NCBI GenBank assembly: GCA_006937955.1 | Contig: SSNP01000011.1 | Location: 1,157,863 to 1,221,862 of the forward strand | DNA from: Pachypanchax playfairii | Taxonomy: Eukaryota; Chordata; Actinopteri; Cyprinodontiformes; Aplocheilidae | Length of the DNA stretch: 64,000 nucleotides | Direction of reading: 5' to 3' | In this document: positions 12,196-24,300 of the stretch, one piece after another | Position numbering within the stretch: position 1 is the first letter of the stretch | Layout of the letters: each line of letters begins with the position of its first letter | The notes under the pieces: generated by a model | The model's database searches: none | What the model was told of the DNA's origin: nothing | What the model saw: only the letters and a program-made list of their open reading frames with translations | Made by a program: the position numbers and the translations under genes

Positions 12196-15100
12196 ACAGC
12201 TTTACAACTGCACTTCTCACTGATTGAATATTGATTCTTACCTGATCATTTGTATGACATAACCTGATAACACACAAAGTAGAATACACTTTTTAAACTC
12301 AAGTTAGATGTCGCCTGTTCTAAAGTTTCTCAGGTGTTTTCCATCGTCCTCAGTAAGAAAAAAAAAAAACTTAATAACATGGCTGACTAACTGCTCAGCC
12401 TGCATGTCTTGCTGTTGTGTGTTTGCATGAAAAAGAAATACACATAAATTAAAGTTGAGCGCTGACATCCCGCAGCAGGCTTTTTCCTGAACCGACCTCC
12501 GGTGATGAAAAAAGCAATCTGAGGTTTTGGAACATAATATTTTTTGTTAATCCTCTGGACCTGATTGCTCTTTGCCAGGTAATTCAAATACCTTGGCACC
12601 ATATCAGTGAAAGGGAAATGGGCTAAAGATGTGCAGCCCCTCTGGTCTTTCAGAATGTCTTCAAGAGTGTCTGTAGTTGGACTCTTGCAAGTTTGACTTT
12701 TAGTGCTTGTACTTCCTCTTTTTTTTTGAATCTGCTTTTCTTGTCTGTGTTTAAATTAAAATCAAATGTAGAATGAAGGACTACAAATAATCAGAGTCAC
12801 TGGAATCTGAAGACCGTGTCCAAACGCCGACTGTGGGCTGCTCATGTTGCTGCTCATGCGGTGTTGGTGTAAACATGCTGTTCCACTCTAAGATGCCCAT
12901 TATGATTCATCCCATCATGACTGACTGAGCTCCCTGGAGCGTGAGGGAGACGCTTATCATCTGTCTCCTCATTTCATGCCCTGTAGCCGACGGTCTTCAA
13001 ACAGTGATGTAGCCATCACTGACACACCTTAATTGCTCTACAGGAATCATATAGGAGAAGCAGCAAGAGTATATCAAATCATCATATTAAGAAGGAGTTC
13101 AGGTGTGATTTCCCCCCAAAATGTAACCTTTTTGCTATAGGATTTTTAGGATAAGATGAGGCAGCCACTGCCTCTTAAAATGTGTAAGGTGTGATAACCT
13201 ATCCAATATCAGCAACTAATGAGGCAGAAAGAGGCGCCAGAGCAGACAGACACTATCATTTCAGCTCCATGTCTTTTCATGTGTAAGATAAGCTTTGTCA
13301 GAGGTCAGATACTGTGTGATAGTTTGGCCAATTTCTGGAACTATTTCAGGCGGCGGCAGTCGATTTGATGGCAGCTTGGGTTGTCGACTGTGGAGAACGT
13401 ACAGCCGCAGAGTTTTTAGCTCACAGGGGAAATCTCTTTGGGCTGCTCAGAGTTGAACTGCCGAACACTTTTACTCCTGGTGAGAAGATTGCTCTCATGT
13501 TTTATTGAACGTTGCCCCCAGCGCCGCTCATCCTTGACAATTTGAATCTACGAAGGTCCAACCCCCTGACCTTATTATGCAACCAATAGGGTGTTACAAT
13601 TCACTCATGCTAACCCCTCAATCATCCCCATCAGCCCAGTGGAACCTTTGGGTAGCATTTATGGACCACTCTCAAACTGGATTAATACCTTTGCTTCCCG
13701 GCTGGATTGCACTTAACTGTCCTTGCAATAAATAATCCCAGTAATCTTTGCCTTTTTTTGCTCTTGTTCAATCACAGACAAGGACATAATTTTAGCATCT
13801 TAGCAGCTATAAAACATTACATATTGTGTGTGTACATCTATTTTTTTGACATTGAATTTGAAGTTGAATCATCTGGATTCAGCTGAATTATAGCTTGACC
13901 TGCACATAGTATGTTATATGCCCCCATCCCGAACTCTGAGCTAGAATAAGCAGGATTTATGGAAAACGGATTGATAGATGGATGAATAAGACATTGATTG
14001 ATCTGGATTGTCATTTGATTATTTGTATAAATATTGATTTTAGTTAGTTGAATTTCGTGAAGCAAGCTGAAGAGCCTAGACCCTAATTAAGTATGCATAT
14101 ATGTGTTTGTGTGTATACTTGGTTTGTGTCTCAGATGGCCAACATCTGTTTAGCGTCATAGCATCAGTCAGAGTGTGCTGCAGAGGAGAATTTATCTACT
14201 AACTCTGTCATAAAGACAGTTATGTTGCCCCATAAAACAAACCAAGTCCTCTATTATCTATTTTATCACTTCACATCTATGTATTTTCAATAAACAGAGC
14301 AGGAAGGGTATTTTTGAAGGTATTCCTTACCATCACCACTGAAGGAGACTTGCTTTCAGACAGATTCTGTGGGTTTTAAAACTCTAAGTTTATGTTGGAT
14401 ATTGCACATCAGGGATCATAATATAGAGCGTTCACAGCCAGTAATAACACAAGGACATTTATCTTGTAAAATAACATATAAAAAGCATAGCTAAGGCTAA
14501 TCCAGATGTATTTATTCTGCAAGTACCTCAACAGAAATACTCTTCAGTTGACCCAGTGAAGCTGCTAGAAAAATAAATTCATGATCTCAATGGATATATT
14601 TTGATATAATTCCGAAACGTACTGCAGGAACTTTGTAGCACTTTATGATTTACCAAGAAACGCAGAACAAAACACATGATCTGATTTTCTTTAATTTTTC
14701 TGAGCAATAACTAAATGATTGATCTCTTAATAAAACATGGAGGTTTTTCTTTCTGCACATCTTTTTACTAGAATAAAGAACTACATGACATTCCCTTAAA
14801 ATACGTATATCATTTTATATAGACAAAAATACAAAATAGTTTTTCAAATGTCAGACTTTATTATTGCTTCAGCGGAAAATTATTCACATATCTTTTTGAG
14901 AATTGTGAATGATTTGTCTCGCAGAGACATTTAAGTTTCGTCAAGAGTGAGATGACAGAGCAGACAAACATCTGGTTAGATTCCATCTGGTTTATGTTGA
15001 TACATCTATATATTTTTTTCAGTAACAGCAGCTCCTGACAAGATTTAACCACTTCTTGAAAGAAGAGAGAAAATGATAAGAAAAATGTAATTATTTCTTC

Positions 15101-15424
15101 ATGGATATTTGTGCAAAACTGAAATTATTTTTAAGCTTAAAAAGATCTAAAATTCAATTTAGACTGAAGGTACAAATCTCAGTTACTAAAAACACAAAAA
15201 CATCTGGTTAATCAGATTATCAGTCAAATTGGTACATTATACAAATGGTATTGTTTCTTTCAATTTCACCTTAAAGGAGACACATTGTCTTATAATCATT
15301 TTCAAGCAGTAGTTCCTCAAATTAAAATGAAAAAAAAATTGTAAAAGTATTTCTTAAAGGAATTTTTCATTATTTGTTTTTTGGTTTGACATTTTCTTTC
15401 TCTGAAAGACCAAAACTATACATG

Positions 15425-15560
15425 ATTGGTTGACTGGTAGCTCTAGATTGGCCCAAGGTGTGAATGGTTGCTCTTCTTCTTGTGGTGCTGAGATGGACTT
15501 GCAGTCAGTTCAGGTGTAGCCCCGCCCATTGAATACTGGACACAGAACAAGCAGGTAAAG
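15425..15560 (+). repeat. truncated SINE-like repeat (3' part)
   Basis: The stretch from ATTGGCCCAAGGTGTGAATG to TAGCCCCGCCCATTGAATAC resembles the body and tail of the same teleost repeat seen at 17339 and 18361, without the tRNA-like head. Confidence 0.5.
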
Positions 15561-17478
15561 AAAAAACTGATTAAGGGTCTGGGTTGAGCCTTTCTTGGAT
15601 TTGTTTTCTAATTTCTCGAAGAAGTGTCTCAAATTCTGTTCATCTGCAGTTCACTTTCCTCTTTTTTTAATGTACATCCTGCACAACATATTTTCAGTCC
15701 TGAAAAATGTGTGAAATACTGAATTCCAAAGTCTAAATGAAAATTCTGATAAACTTTATCAAACCTGAAATTAAAACAACTGATCAAAACAGGAAGCTCC
15801 TTGGAAGCAAAGTATAAATAAATAAAGGATGATTTCAAACTTTTGTACAGTACTGTACATCACAGTACATGCAGGCTAATGCTGTCGAGTCTTGTCCTGC
15901 CAGCTTTGGTGTTTCATACTTCTCTGTTGTGCTGGTGCTGGATTACTCTGGGGATTAGCAGGATACTGGCAGCACCCATCAATGGGACAGAAATGACAGT
16001 TCCCATCATGCACTCTCCAGCTTCAACTTCTTGCCACTTCCCGGACTTAAAGCGCCACAAACAGCAGATTACACAAGCTCAACAGCAAAGGAAGAAGTCA
16101 CACATCACACAGTGGAGATTAGGCTAAACAAACATGTCTTCTGCTGCTCAGTAGCATTCAACTCAAACACAGAGAGCTGTCTCTCATGGCCTAGTTTGGA
16201 CGTGATTAGGAAGCTGCAGCACCACTGAACTCCTCGGAAGTTTGAAAAAATAAGATGTCCAGCAGTTTAAAAAATGAATATGAATGAAAAGCATTGAAGT
16301 TTACACTTAATACAGTTTATGGAACTTTAATTATGTGGCTGTATCTGAAGGAAATGATGCCAACGCTGCCCTTTAAGTGAATGTGAGCATCAAACACACC
16401 CAGAGATGCTAATCACTTGTATTGGCAAACCTAACTCATATTTGACACTAATTCATGGTGAAAGCTATTTTACATGCTTGTAGGATCTTGTATCGTGTTT
16501 TTTTAGGTATCTGCTTTGAACCTTTTATATTTTCCAGACTTGGTATTAATGTTTGGTGCAAAGCAGCTTGCAATTGAAGCTCTACATGCACGTCAGATAG
16601 AGAAACAGAATCCTCAGACTCAGAAGCCTTTTCCCTGTGGTTTAACAAACTCAAGTCTGTTGCTTGTTAAAAACATTACTTTCCTCTGTTTTATCCAGTT
16701 TTATCCTACATGATTTTAAAAAAAAAAGTATTTGCTTCAGAATTAAAAGTTCTACTAAAACAAGCGTGGTATTTATGGAAGTTGTCATCCAGCTGTAACT
16801 GACCTCTTTAAGAAAACTTAAAAATGATGCTAGTTTTCTGTAATTAAACGTGTGCAGCCGACTTCATCTGAGGAAGTGTTGGTTTCTTTTCCACTGAGAA
16901 ATGTTTGTCCACTGAAAATAACATGTCGTCAAACCCGTCAACACTGTAGAACAAGGGTGAAATGTTAATATCTTTCTAATTAAATGTGGTAGATTAAACC
17001 CAATCCACTCATCCAACATTGAGTGAAATTTGTTATTTATTATTTATTCAGATTCATGTTTCAGATGTCATTTCCAAAGATGTGCATTCCTCTTGTAGTG
17101 AGGTGCCAAGAAAAAGACAAATATCAGAGCTACAGTTCTCTAAAAAGGGTTTGTTTTGGTTAAAGTTATTTTTATTTCATTAATATGGATTTCTTCTGTT
17201 TTTGCTTTTTTTCATCTAACTTGGATGTTTGAGGGCTGAGTTGGTTCAGATAATGTTTTCCTAAATGTACTAATCATTTACAAGCTGTATTCGGGTTATT
17301 ATTGACATTAAAATGTGTTTGCTGATCTGAAACTGACTCCATGGTGGCACAGCTGGTTGCACTGTTGCCTTGCAGCAAGAACGTCATGGGTTCAAAATCA
17401 TGCCACGACATTTCTGCATGGAGTTTGCATGTTCTCCCTGTACGTGTGGAGTTTCTCTGGGGATTCTGGCAAAAATAT

Positions 17479-17499
17479 GCATGATGATGATGATGATGT

Positions 17500-17546
<47 letters not shown>
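17479..17546 (+). repeat. (ATG)n and (GT)n microsatellites
   Basis: About seven ATG/GAT triplets (17479-17498) run into about 22 GT units (17502-17546). Six-frame ORFs here are artefacts of the repeat. Confidence 0.95.
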
Positions 17547-17549
<3 letters not shown>

Positions 17550-17850
17550 TTGTATTTCTGAACTCCTGGGGACCCGTTTCCTGACTTTTGCTATCTTTCT
17601 GGGGTCCGAGGGTTCTTGTGGGGACCGAAGCCTGGTCCCCATGGGGGGGACTCCCCTTTTTAGGGTTAGGGGTTAGGTTTATAGGTATGGTGTGAATAGA
17701 GTTTTAGTTAGTCTTAGGGTTAGTTATAGATCAGTAATGGTTAAGGTTAGTAAAAGGGTTTGGGTTAGGTATAAATCTAGTTACTAAAATCAATGGAAGT
17801 CAATGGACGGTCCCCATAAGGATACCAAAACACACTTGTGTGTGTGTGAA
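17547..17850 (+). repeat. GGTTAG-rich teleost repeat flanked by TG tracts
   Basis: Contains GGGGACC / GGTCCCC inverted blocks near both ends and an interior with many GGTTAG, GGGTTAGG and AAGGTTAG units. It closes with GGTCCCCATAAGGATACC and a short TG tract. It resembles a repeat often seen next to (TG)n in fish introns and is not a true telomere because the units are irregular. Confidence 0.5.
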
Positions 17851-18360
17851 TTGGTTTCTGTCTCTATGAGACCCTGTCTCTTGCCTGTTGACTGCTGCAG
17901 TTAGACACCAGCTCCCTGTGACCCTGAAAAGGGACAAGACAGTAGTGAGAATAAACTGAGCGATCTGAAACATTTAAAAGTGGCAAAAAGTGACAAAATT
18001 CAAGAACAAACTATCTTTTATTTGCTTTCCTAATTAATAAGAAGCACTATAAAATGATTTGTTGATCTAACCTAATTTATTTCTTGGAAACAGGTTTCAT
18101 GTATTTGAATTACAATTACATGAAACCTTTCTAATAATTAGTTGAGTCAACTATTCCTTTTCTGACTGCTGTTTGACTCTTTTGCAAAAATGGTGCAAAG
18201 CCTCATAAACAATACTTGGTATTAATAAAGTAATGTTCTGACTTGGAGGAATATGTTTTGCCCTGCAGGAGTTTCAGTCAAACAGTCATGTCTCTACTCA
18301 GAATGTGAAGTTACAGCCAGAAGTAGCTTCATTAGTTTAAAGACTGGAGCGACAGGGTTG

Positions 18361-18560
18361 CGTGGCGCCCCGGTGGGTAGCACTGTTGCCTTGCAGTGAG
18401 AAGATCCTGGGTTTGAAACCGGGCTGAGACCTTTTTGTGAGTGTGTGAATGGTTATTCGTCTGGTCCTGTGAGTTAACCCCGCCTCTCGCCTAATGACTA
18501 CTGGAGATAGACACCAGCTCGAGACCGTGAACGGAAATACACAGGTATAGAAATTGACTG
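18361..18560 (+). mobile_element. tRNA-derived SINE-like repeat
   Basis: Head GCGCCCCGGTGGGTAGCACT through GGGTTTGAAACC (B-box-like), body GTGTGTGAATGGTTATTCGT and tail AACCCCGCCTCTCGCCTAAT then ATAGACACCAGCTC. More complete in the body than the 17339 copy, but mutated in both promoter boxes. Confidence 0.55.
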
Positions 18561-19982
18561 AGATGGATTAGTTAAACGTACACACAGGAAGATATGCATC
18601 ATAAGCACACAAGAAATAACTCTAAGATCCTGTATGCATGTAATGTTGTTGTAAACGTCTCTTTTTTTTAGTGTTAAATGAAAATGAGGATGGAAACATT
18701 GTGCATTTCAGAAGTGCATGTGGCTAAATGCACCTCAGCAGAAGTTACCTCTATCTGTCAAACCAAAGTATGATGTACACTGAAAACACATTTCCTTCCT
18801 TCTGGCACTCACATCTATCACCAGTTTATGGCCACTCTCCCCCCACGCTGGCACATTTCTGCCATGACATCCATCTATTTCAGTGTCCCTCACTTGCATA
18901 TCCGGAGGCTCGTCTTGTTTCACTGTCCTTAAAACATTCAGAATGTTTTCTTGATTGTTTAGAACATATGTTTGTTCTTTTCTTCATGTGGTAAATAAAA
19001 GTAACAAAAGGAAGGTTGTTAAATCCTCTTATGTTAAATTGTTGGGTGAATTCTTGTTACGTCTGTTGTGTGTATCCAGATGACAAATTAAGAAAAAGTA
19101 TATGGAAATAAATCAGTCATTAAACTGCCAAATCTTCATTTTAATCTGTTTAATTTGTACTTGTAAACCAAATGTATTTCTTGCAGCCATTGTGGTCTGC
19201 AGAATAATATTATTTAGATGTGAATGTGATAAATATTCCTCTCCTTTCCCCACAGTCGCCAGTCCTACATATGTGTGACTCATTGCAAGACTAAAACTAA
19301 ATCTGCTTCAGAGAAATATTTTTCTCTTTTTTTTTTTTTTTTTTTCGGAGTAAGAAGCTTCACAATCACCTTTAATACAGCACACAGTGTATCTGAGATT
19401 TCACTCTGTGTGAGTAGCAGGTAAATAGGAGGGGGTCTAAATTATCCCACAGCAGCGCCACAGCACACTGGAGCAACCCCAGCACACAGATGCTGCTTAT
19501 CACTGTGCTGCAGTGATGGGGAGGAGCTCAAATGTGCTCACAGCGGCAGCTTGTTGCAGCCTCCTCCTGTCTCCAGATACTGTGAGCTTTGGTCACGCAC
19601 TTTATGCATTGATATGTCGGCTAATCCTCTTTATTAGTTAATAAATCTCCTATTACATTTGCCGCAACAAGTCTTGAGGCTGCGTACAAGAGAGTGAAAG
19701 AGTAACTTTGGTTAGACTGAAATAAGCCACCATGTTTACTAGGTTCTACCTCTGAGGTTACCACACTGAATATTTTTCTTGATCCAAATTAATGCAAATA
19801 ATAATAATTATGGCTAAAGTGGAAAAAACAAAGGTTTGAAGCTTATGTGAATGAAAACACGAGAATAGATGCATGAGTTCTAATACTGGGAGCTCGAACA
19901 ACATGAATCCAAACAGGTAGGAAACTTGATCAATCCTGATACTTATTCACCTTTTCTTCAGCGTCATGTGAACTCCTCTTTA

Positions 19983-19997
19983 CCATCAGAGGGCACT
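19983..19997 (+). promoter_or_regulatory. CTCF-like motif 1.1 kb upstream of tmem132d
   Basis: CCATCAGAGGGCACT matches the core consensus at 14 of 15 positions and points toward the tmem132d promoter. Confidence 0.4.
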
Positions 19998-20106
19998 AAA
20001 AATCCACAGGACGCATCAGCTCATTCTCTGACCATCTGTGTGAAAGCTGTTTTATAGACTTGTAAAAGCTGTAAAAACCTTCTACATTCAGACATTTTTG
20101 GAATGT

Positions 20107-20110
<4 letters not shown>

Positions 20111-20174
<64 letters not shown>
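20111..20174. repeat. (AC)n microsatellite upstream of tmem132d promoter
   Basis: About 32 AC units, some 0.5 kb before the CpG-rich region. A long Val-Cys ORF on the other strand is an artefact. Confidence 0.98.
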
Positions 20175-20177
<3 letters not shown>

Positions 20178-20599
20178 CAAACACATCTTCAGCAGTCGCA
20201 TCATTTTCAAAAGTGTTAATGATGGAGGAGGAGAGTATGTCTGACTCAGAACAGGTTTTAAATGGGATATTGTTTTCACACATTTTTTATCATTTGAAGG
20301 GCAAATGCATTAATTTGTGAAAGTTGTTAAAGTTTTAACAGAGACAGAAACTTAGTTAAATTCTGATAAAGATATATTTCAAATTATTCCACGATGCAGT
20401 GTAACAACTGATGCCTTTAACGACAAAGATAATTCGGGGTCGTGCACATCCGCCCACTCCCCCATGCACGATTTTGGTTTGATGCTCCTTTCACTCATTA
20501 GATAAGACCCCCCCCCCACCCCCCATCATGCAGAGTTTTGTTCTACAAACAATTTGATTATTGAAATGATTAAAGTCATTAGACACGAAACCGTCTATG

Positions 20600-21090
20600 C
20601 GCAACGTCTTATATTGTCTTCAGTGATCAGATCTAAACCCCACGCAGGGTTAATCTGGACGTGGCTTCCTGAGCGGATGAACAGTGACACATGATGAGTT
20701 TAGCGCCCCGCGGGATGCGCACAAGACAGTCCGTGATCTGCTGACAGGCGTTAAACACCGCGGAGTCCCACGAGCGGCTTCGGAAAGGGGGAAAACGATT
20801 TGATTTGATCTACGCTGAGCAAAACGCGTCGTTATCTGTTGCTCAGTTATATCTCCCATCCTTTGACTGGACGTAAAGTATCCAGGATCGTTACGCGCAA
20901 CTTTTACGCACAACCCAGACGATACCGATGCACGGCTCTTGATGCGCGATCCCAGCTACCTGAAACGCGGAGCACATCCCAACTTCTACTCCCACAGGTG
21001 TGATGATGCGCCTTGCAGGGATGAATGACACGATCTGCTGAAAGAACACGGATAACTTGCTTGGAACAGCGAGACACTCTGCGTGCCAAA
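20600..21090 (+). promoter_or_regulatory. tmem132d: CpG-rich promoter / 5' UTR of tmem132d
   Basis: CpG dinucleotides become dense here (roughly 40 or more by eye over about 560 bp, extending into exon 1), in contrast to the CpG-poor AT-rich flanks. This is the usual signature of an unmethylated vertebrate promoter island. It directly precedes the start codon at 21091, which has a good context (A at -3). No convincing TATA box was found and the transcription start is not determinable by eye. Confidence 0.65.
20942..21041 (+). promoter_or_regulatory. overlapping upstream ORFs in tmem132d leader
   Basis: Two short ORFs precede the main start codon: 20942-21028 (28 codons plus TGA) and 21003-21041 (12 codons plus TGA, beginning with two consecutive ATGs). 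The second ends 49 nt before the main ATG. If the transcript starts upstream of 20942, both could lower translation of the main ORF. The 5' end of the mRNA is not known from sequence, so function is inference. Confidence 0.4.
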
Positions 21091-21166
21091 ATGATTTTTC
21101 ACTGGCAGACGATCTGGACGATCTGGCAGATAGTCTTCGCAACTATCACACCAGTCTTCACACAAG
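21091..21166 (+). CDS. tmem132d: tmem132d exon 1 (signal peptide)
   Basis: Encodes MIFHWQTIWTIWQIVFATIT and a few further residues, a hydrophobic N-terminus suitable as a signal peptide. The donor G|GTAAGC at 21167 leaves phase 1; the split codon G|AT gives Asp26 with exon 2. ATG at 21091 is the first in-frame start and has A at -3. Signal peptides are poorly conserved in this family, so this exon rests on position, phase and hydrophobicity. Confidence 0.75.
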
Positions 21167-21358
21167 GTAAGCGAGCTGGAGGTAGCTTGTTTTGAGCTTT
21201 CTTTTATCTAAAGTTGGCGATCCAAAATGAGTGAAATGTATGCCAGAGTGCAGAAGTCTCAGAAAGCCTCCTGGGACTGCCCCTCTGTGTCCACTGTGAC
21301 AACAATTGAAACCAGTTGAGCATGTTGGCTCTTCGTTTTCTCAATATGTTGACAGAAA

Positions 21359-21397
<39 letters not shown>

Positions 21398-24300
21398 GCT
21401 TAACCATCTTTTAAAACAACCATCTCTAAAAGTCTAAATAATGAATAGATGTCCTCATTTGAGCCCCAAACTTTCATCTTGCTCCACAATATTTCAGTGT
21501 TCTAGCCAGCCTAAACTAAGCATAATTATGTCTCTTATACTTGAGGCAAAAAGGGATGTCAAAGCAGTGAGGAGAGACATAAAACATTTAAGATGAAATC
21601 AACGAGGAGAAACGGGGCTTTATGGGTTTGTATTAAATTTTGAGCCAAGCTTTAATGCTTGGTACACTGTCAGCTCTGATGTCTGCCAGAACAGCCAGGA
21701 ATGTAATTTTCACCTACAGCAAACAAGAAGGAGAAAATTTATGTTTCTTAACTTGATGATAAAGAAGATGAAGGAAGGGGAGGTGGGGGGGGCATCACAG
21801 AGGCATCAACTGTAGAGCATAAAGCTGCCTCAGCTGCCTCTTAGACAGCCAGTTCTGGAGAGTGTATGATTTTTAATAGGATGAGAAAAACAGAAAAATT
21901 GTGATAAAAAGTAATTTTTAAAGCAGCTTTAAGAGTTTCATTGGAAGTAACAATCCCTACCAATCACGGCATCAGCTTAAGCCTCCCTAAATCTCTTTGT
22001 CCTTTCTCTCCCACCTCTCTCCTTATCTTCACTGCTCTGACCCCCAGTGGACTTCAAAGCCTCATATCCAATATTATCAGCACTCTATCATTGTTGCATA
22101 TTGCTTAAAAGTTGCTGGAAGATGAAGCTGGGAGGACACATCTGACTACAGTGAAAGATCTGATTAAAGATTTGCACTTTAACGACCAGGCCTTTTGTGC
22201 ACCTGTCCACATCAACAGCTGTTCTCCATGTTTTAATACTATGTTTATTCTAGTTAAACTTAATCCTTTCATGCACATCCTGCAGGATTCTGTGAACCCT
22301 GGTATTTGGCTTCACACAGAGCACTTGTGTCTCTAACACAACAAGATCTCTGCTGATCAAAGCATTCCAACTTATACCTCAGATGCTCTGTAATAATTAA
22401 CAACAATGCATTAACTTTTAACAACACTTTACAACATTCATGGGTGCACCAACAGCCTTCTCGTCCTCTGTCCTGTGCTGTTGTTTATCTCCCAAGTGGA
22501 CACCTAAATGTTGCACAAACAACATCGATACAAATCTTTGTAGTTAAGGACCTCATCATTGGCAAGCTTTCAGAACCTCATAAAAAAACTCGTAATACAC
22601 TATTACAGGTTGATGCACTGGGAAGGTCAGCTAGCCAAAAGATTAAAACCCACAGTACTAAAACAAAATTAAAAATCTTCTCTTCCACAGGTGTGTAATT
22701 AGTGTTGGCAGCATCTGGGCCATTGGGCCAAATTGGCATGAATTTGACAATCTTTTTTTATCTAAAGCAGCACCTGTAACAGCGAAGTGAAAGAAAAACC
22801 TAAAAAAAAAAAAAATCTTTTCATCTTTCAATCACTAATTAAAATGCAGACACCCGTCGCTTTCTGTGACGCTGCTGGGAATGTGAAGATGTGTTGCACA
22901 TATGGTAAAAGCCATTAGTGCACATTAGAATTCACTTTGGATGCTCAGGCTTTGTGCATTTTAATAGAATAATACAAAGATTGATTACGAAGGAGAAACT
23001 GTGTCTGAAGACAAACACATTGAGCTGTTGTACTAGAGTTGAGAGCGTCCGGAGACTAAAAATAATCTTTTGATGCAATGTGGAACAATCGCTTTGAAAA
23101 TAATAGATTAACTCTAGACTTTTACAAATATCAATATAAGTACTTAACTTTAGCGGTTTTTGTATTATTAAACTTTTTTCCAGCAAAGGTTTTACCTGTT
23201 TTCAGAAGCGATAACAAAATTAATAAAAGGTATGACACAACTGTACTGGGAAGATAAGTCATTCCTGATTTTAATTTAGTGCTATCAGATGCAGTTCTCG
23301 GTTTCAAATAGTTTTTTTTAAACATGTAAAAAAAAAAAAAACTTTAAATTTAAGGATCATTTTAACTTGGGCAAAGGGAGAAATCAAAGATTTTTTTAAC
23401 AAAATGCTTAGATAAAATGGATATTTTCCTTGTTTTCCTCATAAAATAAGCACCTAATCTATCACAACACTGTGGAACGTCCTGTCTCAGGTGAGGAGGA
23501 GGAGCTAAAAATGTTCAGAATGAGAGATTTGTAAAGCTTGAACAGCTGGAGCAGTTGTTGCAAAAGATTTTTGCTTATCAATCACAAGCAAAACTTTCAT
23601 CATGATAAAAGTTTTTTGCTTTTATTGTTTTTTTTTTTTTTTTTTTTAATCTAAAATATTAGCCAAAAAACACGGTTCATCTTTTGGCCTGGCAAAGCCT
23701 ACATCCAAAATAGATTATGTGCTTTGTTTTTTTTTCAGGTTTTAGAAAATGAAAAGCATCTGACAAAATGAGAAACACAAGCCCAACTGTAAACAGAAAT
23801 GTCCATATTGTTACCACAGTGGTGCTATTTCCACCATTCTTGGATAAATTAAGCTACTTTATGTCCACTCCAGATGGAAGCCGTTACCAGTTCTGGTATC
23901 AAACCAAAACTGTCTCTCGGGCCACTAGTGAGCTAAGGCAACTCAGATCCTGAATCCAGTTTGTCCTTCATCTAGTGTCGCCCACTCAGAGAACACCATG
24001 ACATTTTGGGTGTGCAAAGATATAAAACCAAAAAACACATGCTGCTGTCTTCCCCTGAGGGACGCGGGTTGAAGTGTGTATAGTATAGTCACTGCTGAGT
24101 AAGCTCTCATGCCATCGTAACAGGCTTTTTTTTTTTTTTTTTTTTTTTTGCTGGAGCAAATAAATAAAGATGAAAAGCAGAAAATATAGATGGATGACTG
24201 AGAGACTCATCAAATGCCTGCAGCCAAGATGGTACCCTACGAATGATTCTGACATGAAAAATAAATTTTAAAATAAAGCGTCAAACCTTCTGAATTGGAT

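Larger units (their letters stand above)
17339..17960 (+). mobile_element. tRNA-derived SINE-like repeat split by a TG / GGTTAG-rich insert
   Basis: The head at 17339-17475 has an A-box match TGGCACAGCTGG (17345-17356) and a decayed B box GGTTCAAAATC (17389-17399). The tail at about 17863-17960 has GACACCAGCTCCCTGTGACC and a loss of similarity after GGGACAAGACAG. Between them lie (ATG)n, (TG)n and a GGTTAG-rich unit. I read this as one SINE-like copy interrupted by a second repeat. Confidence 0.55.
11646..20599. other. upstream non-coding region, part 2
   Basis: AT-rich flank of tmem132d with SINE-like copies, microsatellites, CTCF-like motifs at 12181 and 19983, and a higher-GC block around 19400-19690. 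No gene recognised. Confidence 0.6.

Noticed and set aside
17345..17399. tRNA gene
   Set aside because: A-box and B-box-like sequences are present, but there is no cloverleaf or acceptor pairing and the similarity continues into a dispersed repeat body. It is a SINE-like head.
17650..17770. interstitial telomere (TTAGGG)n
   Set aside because: Units are irregular and interspersed with other sequence; this fits a dispersed GGTTAG-rich repeat, not a telomere fusion site.
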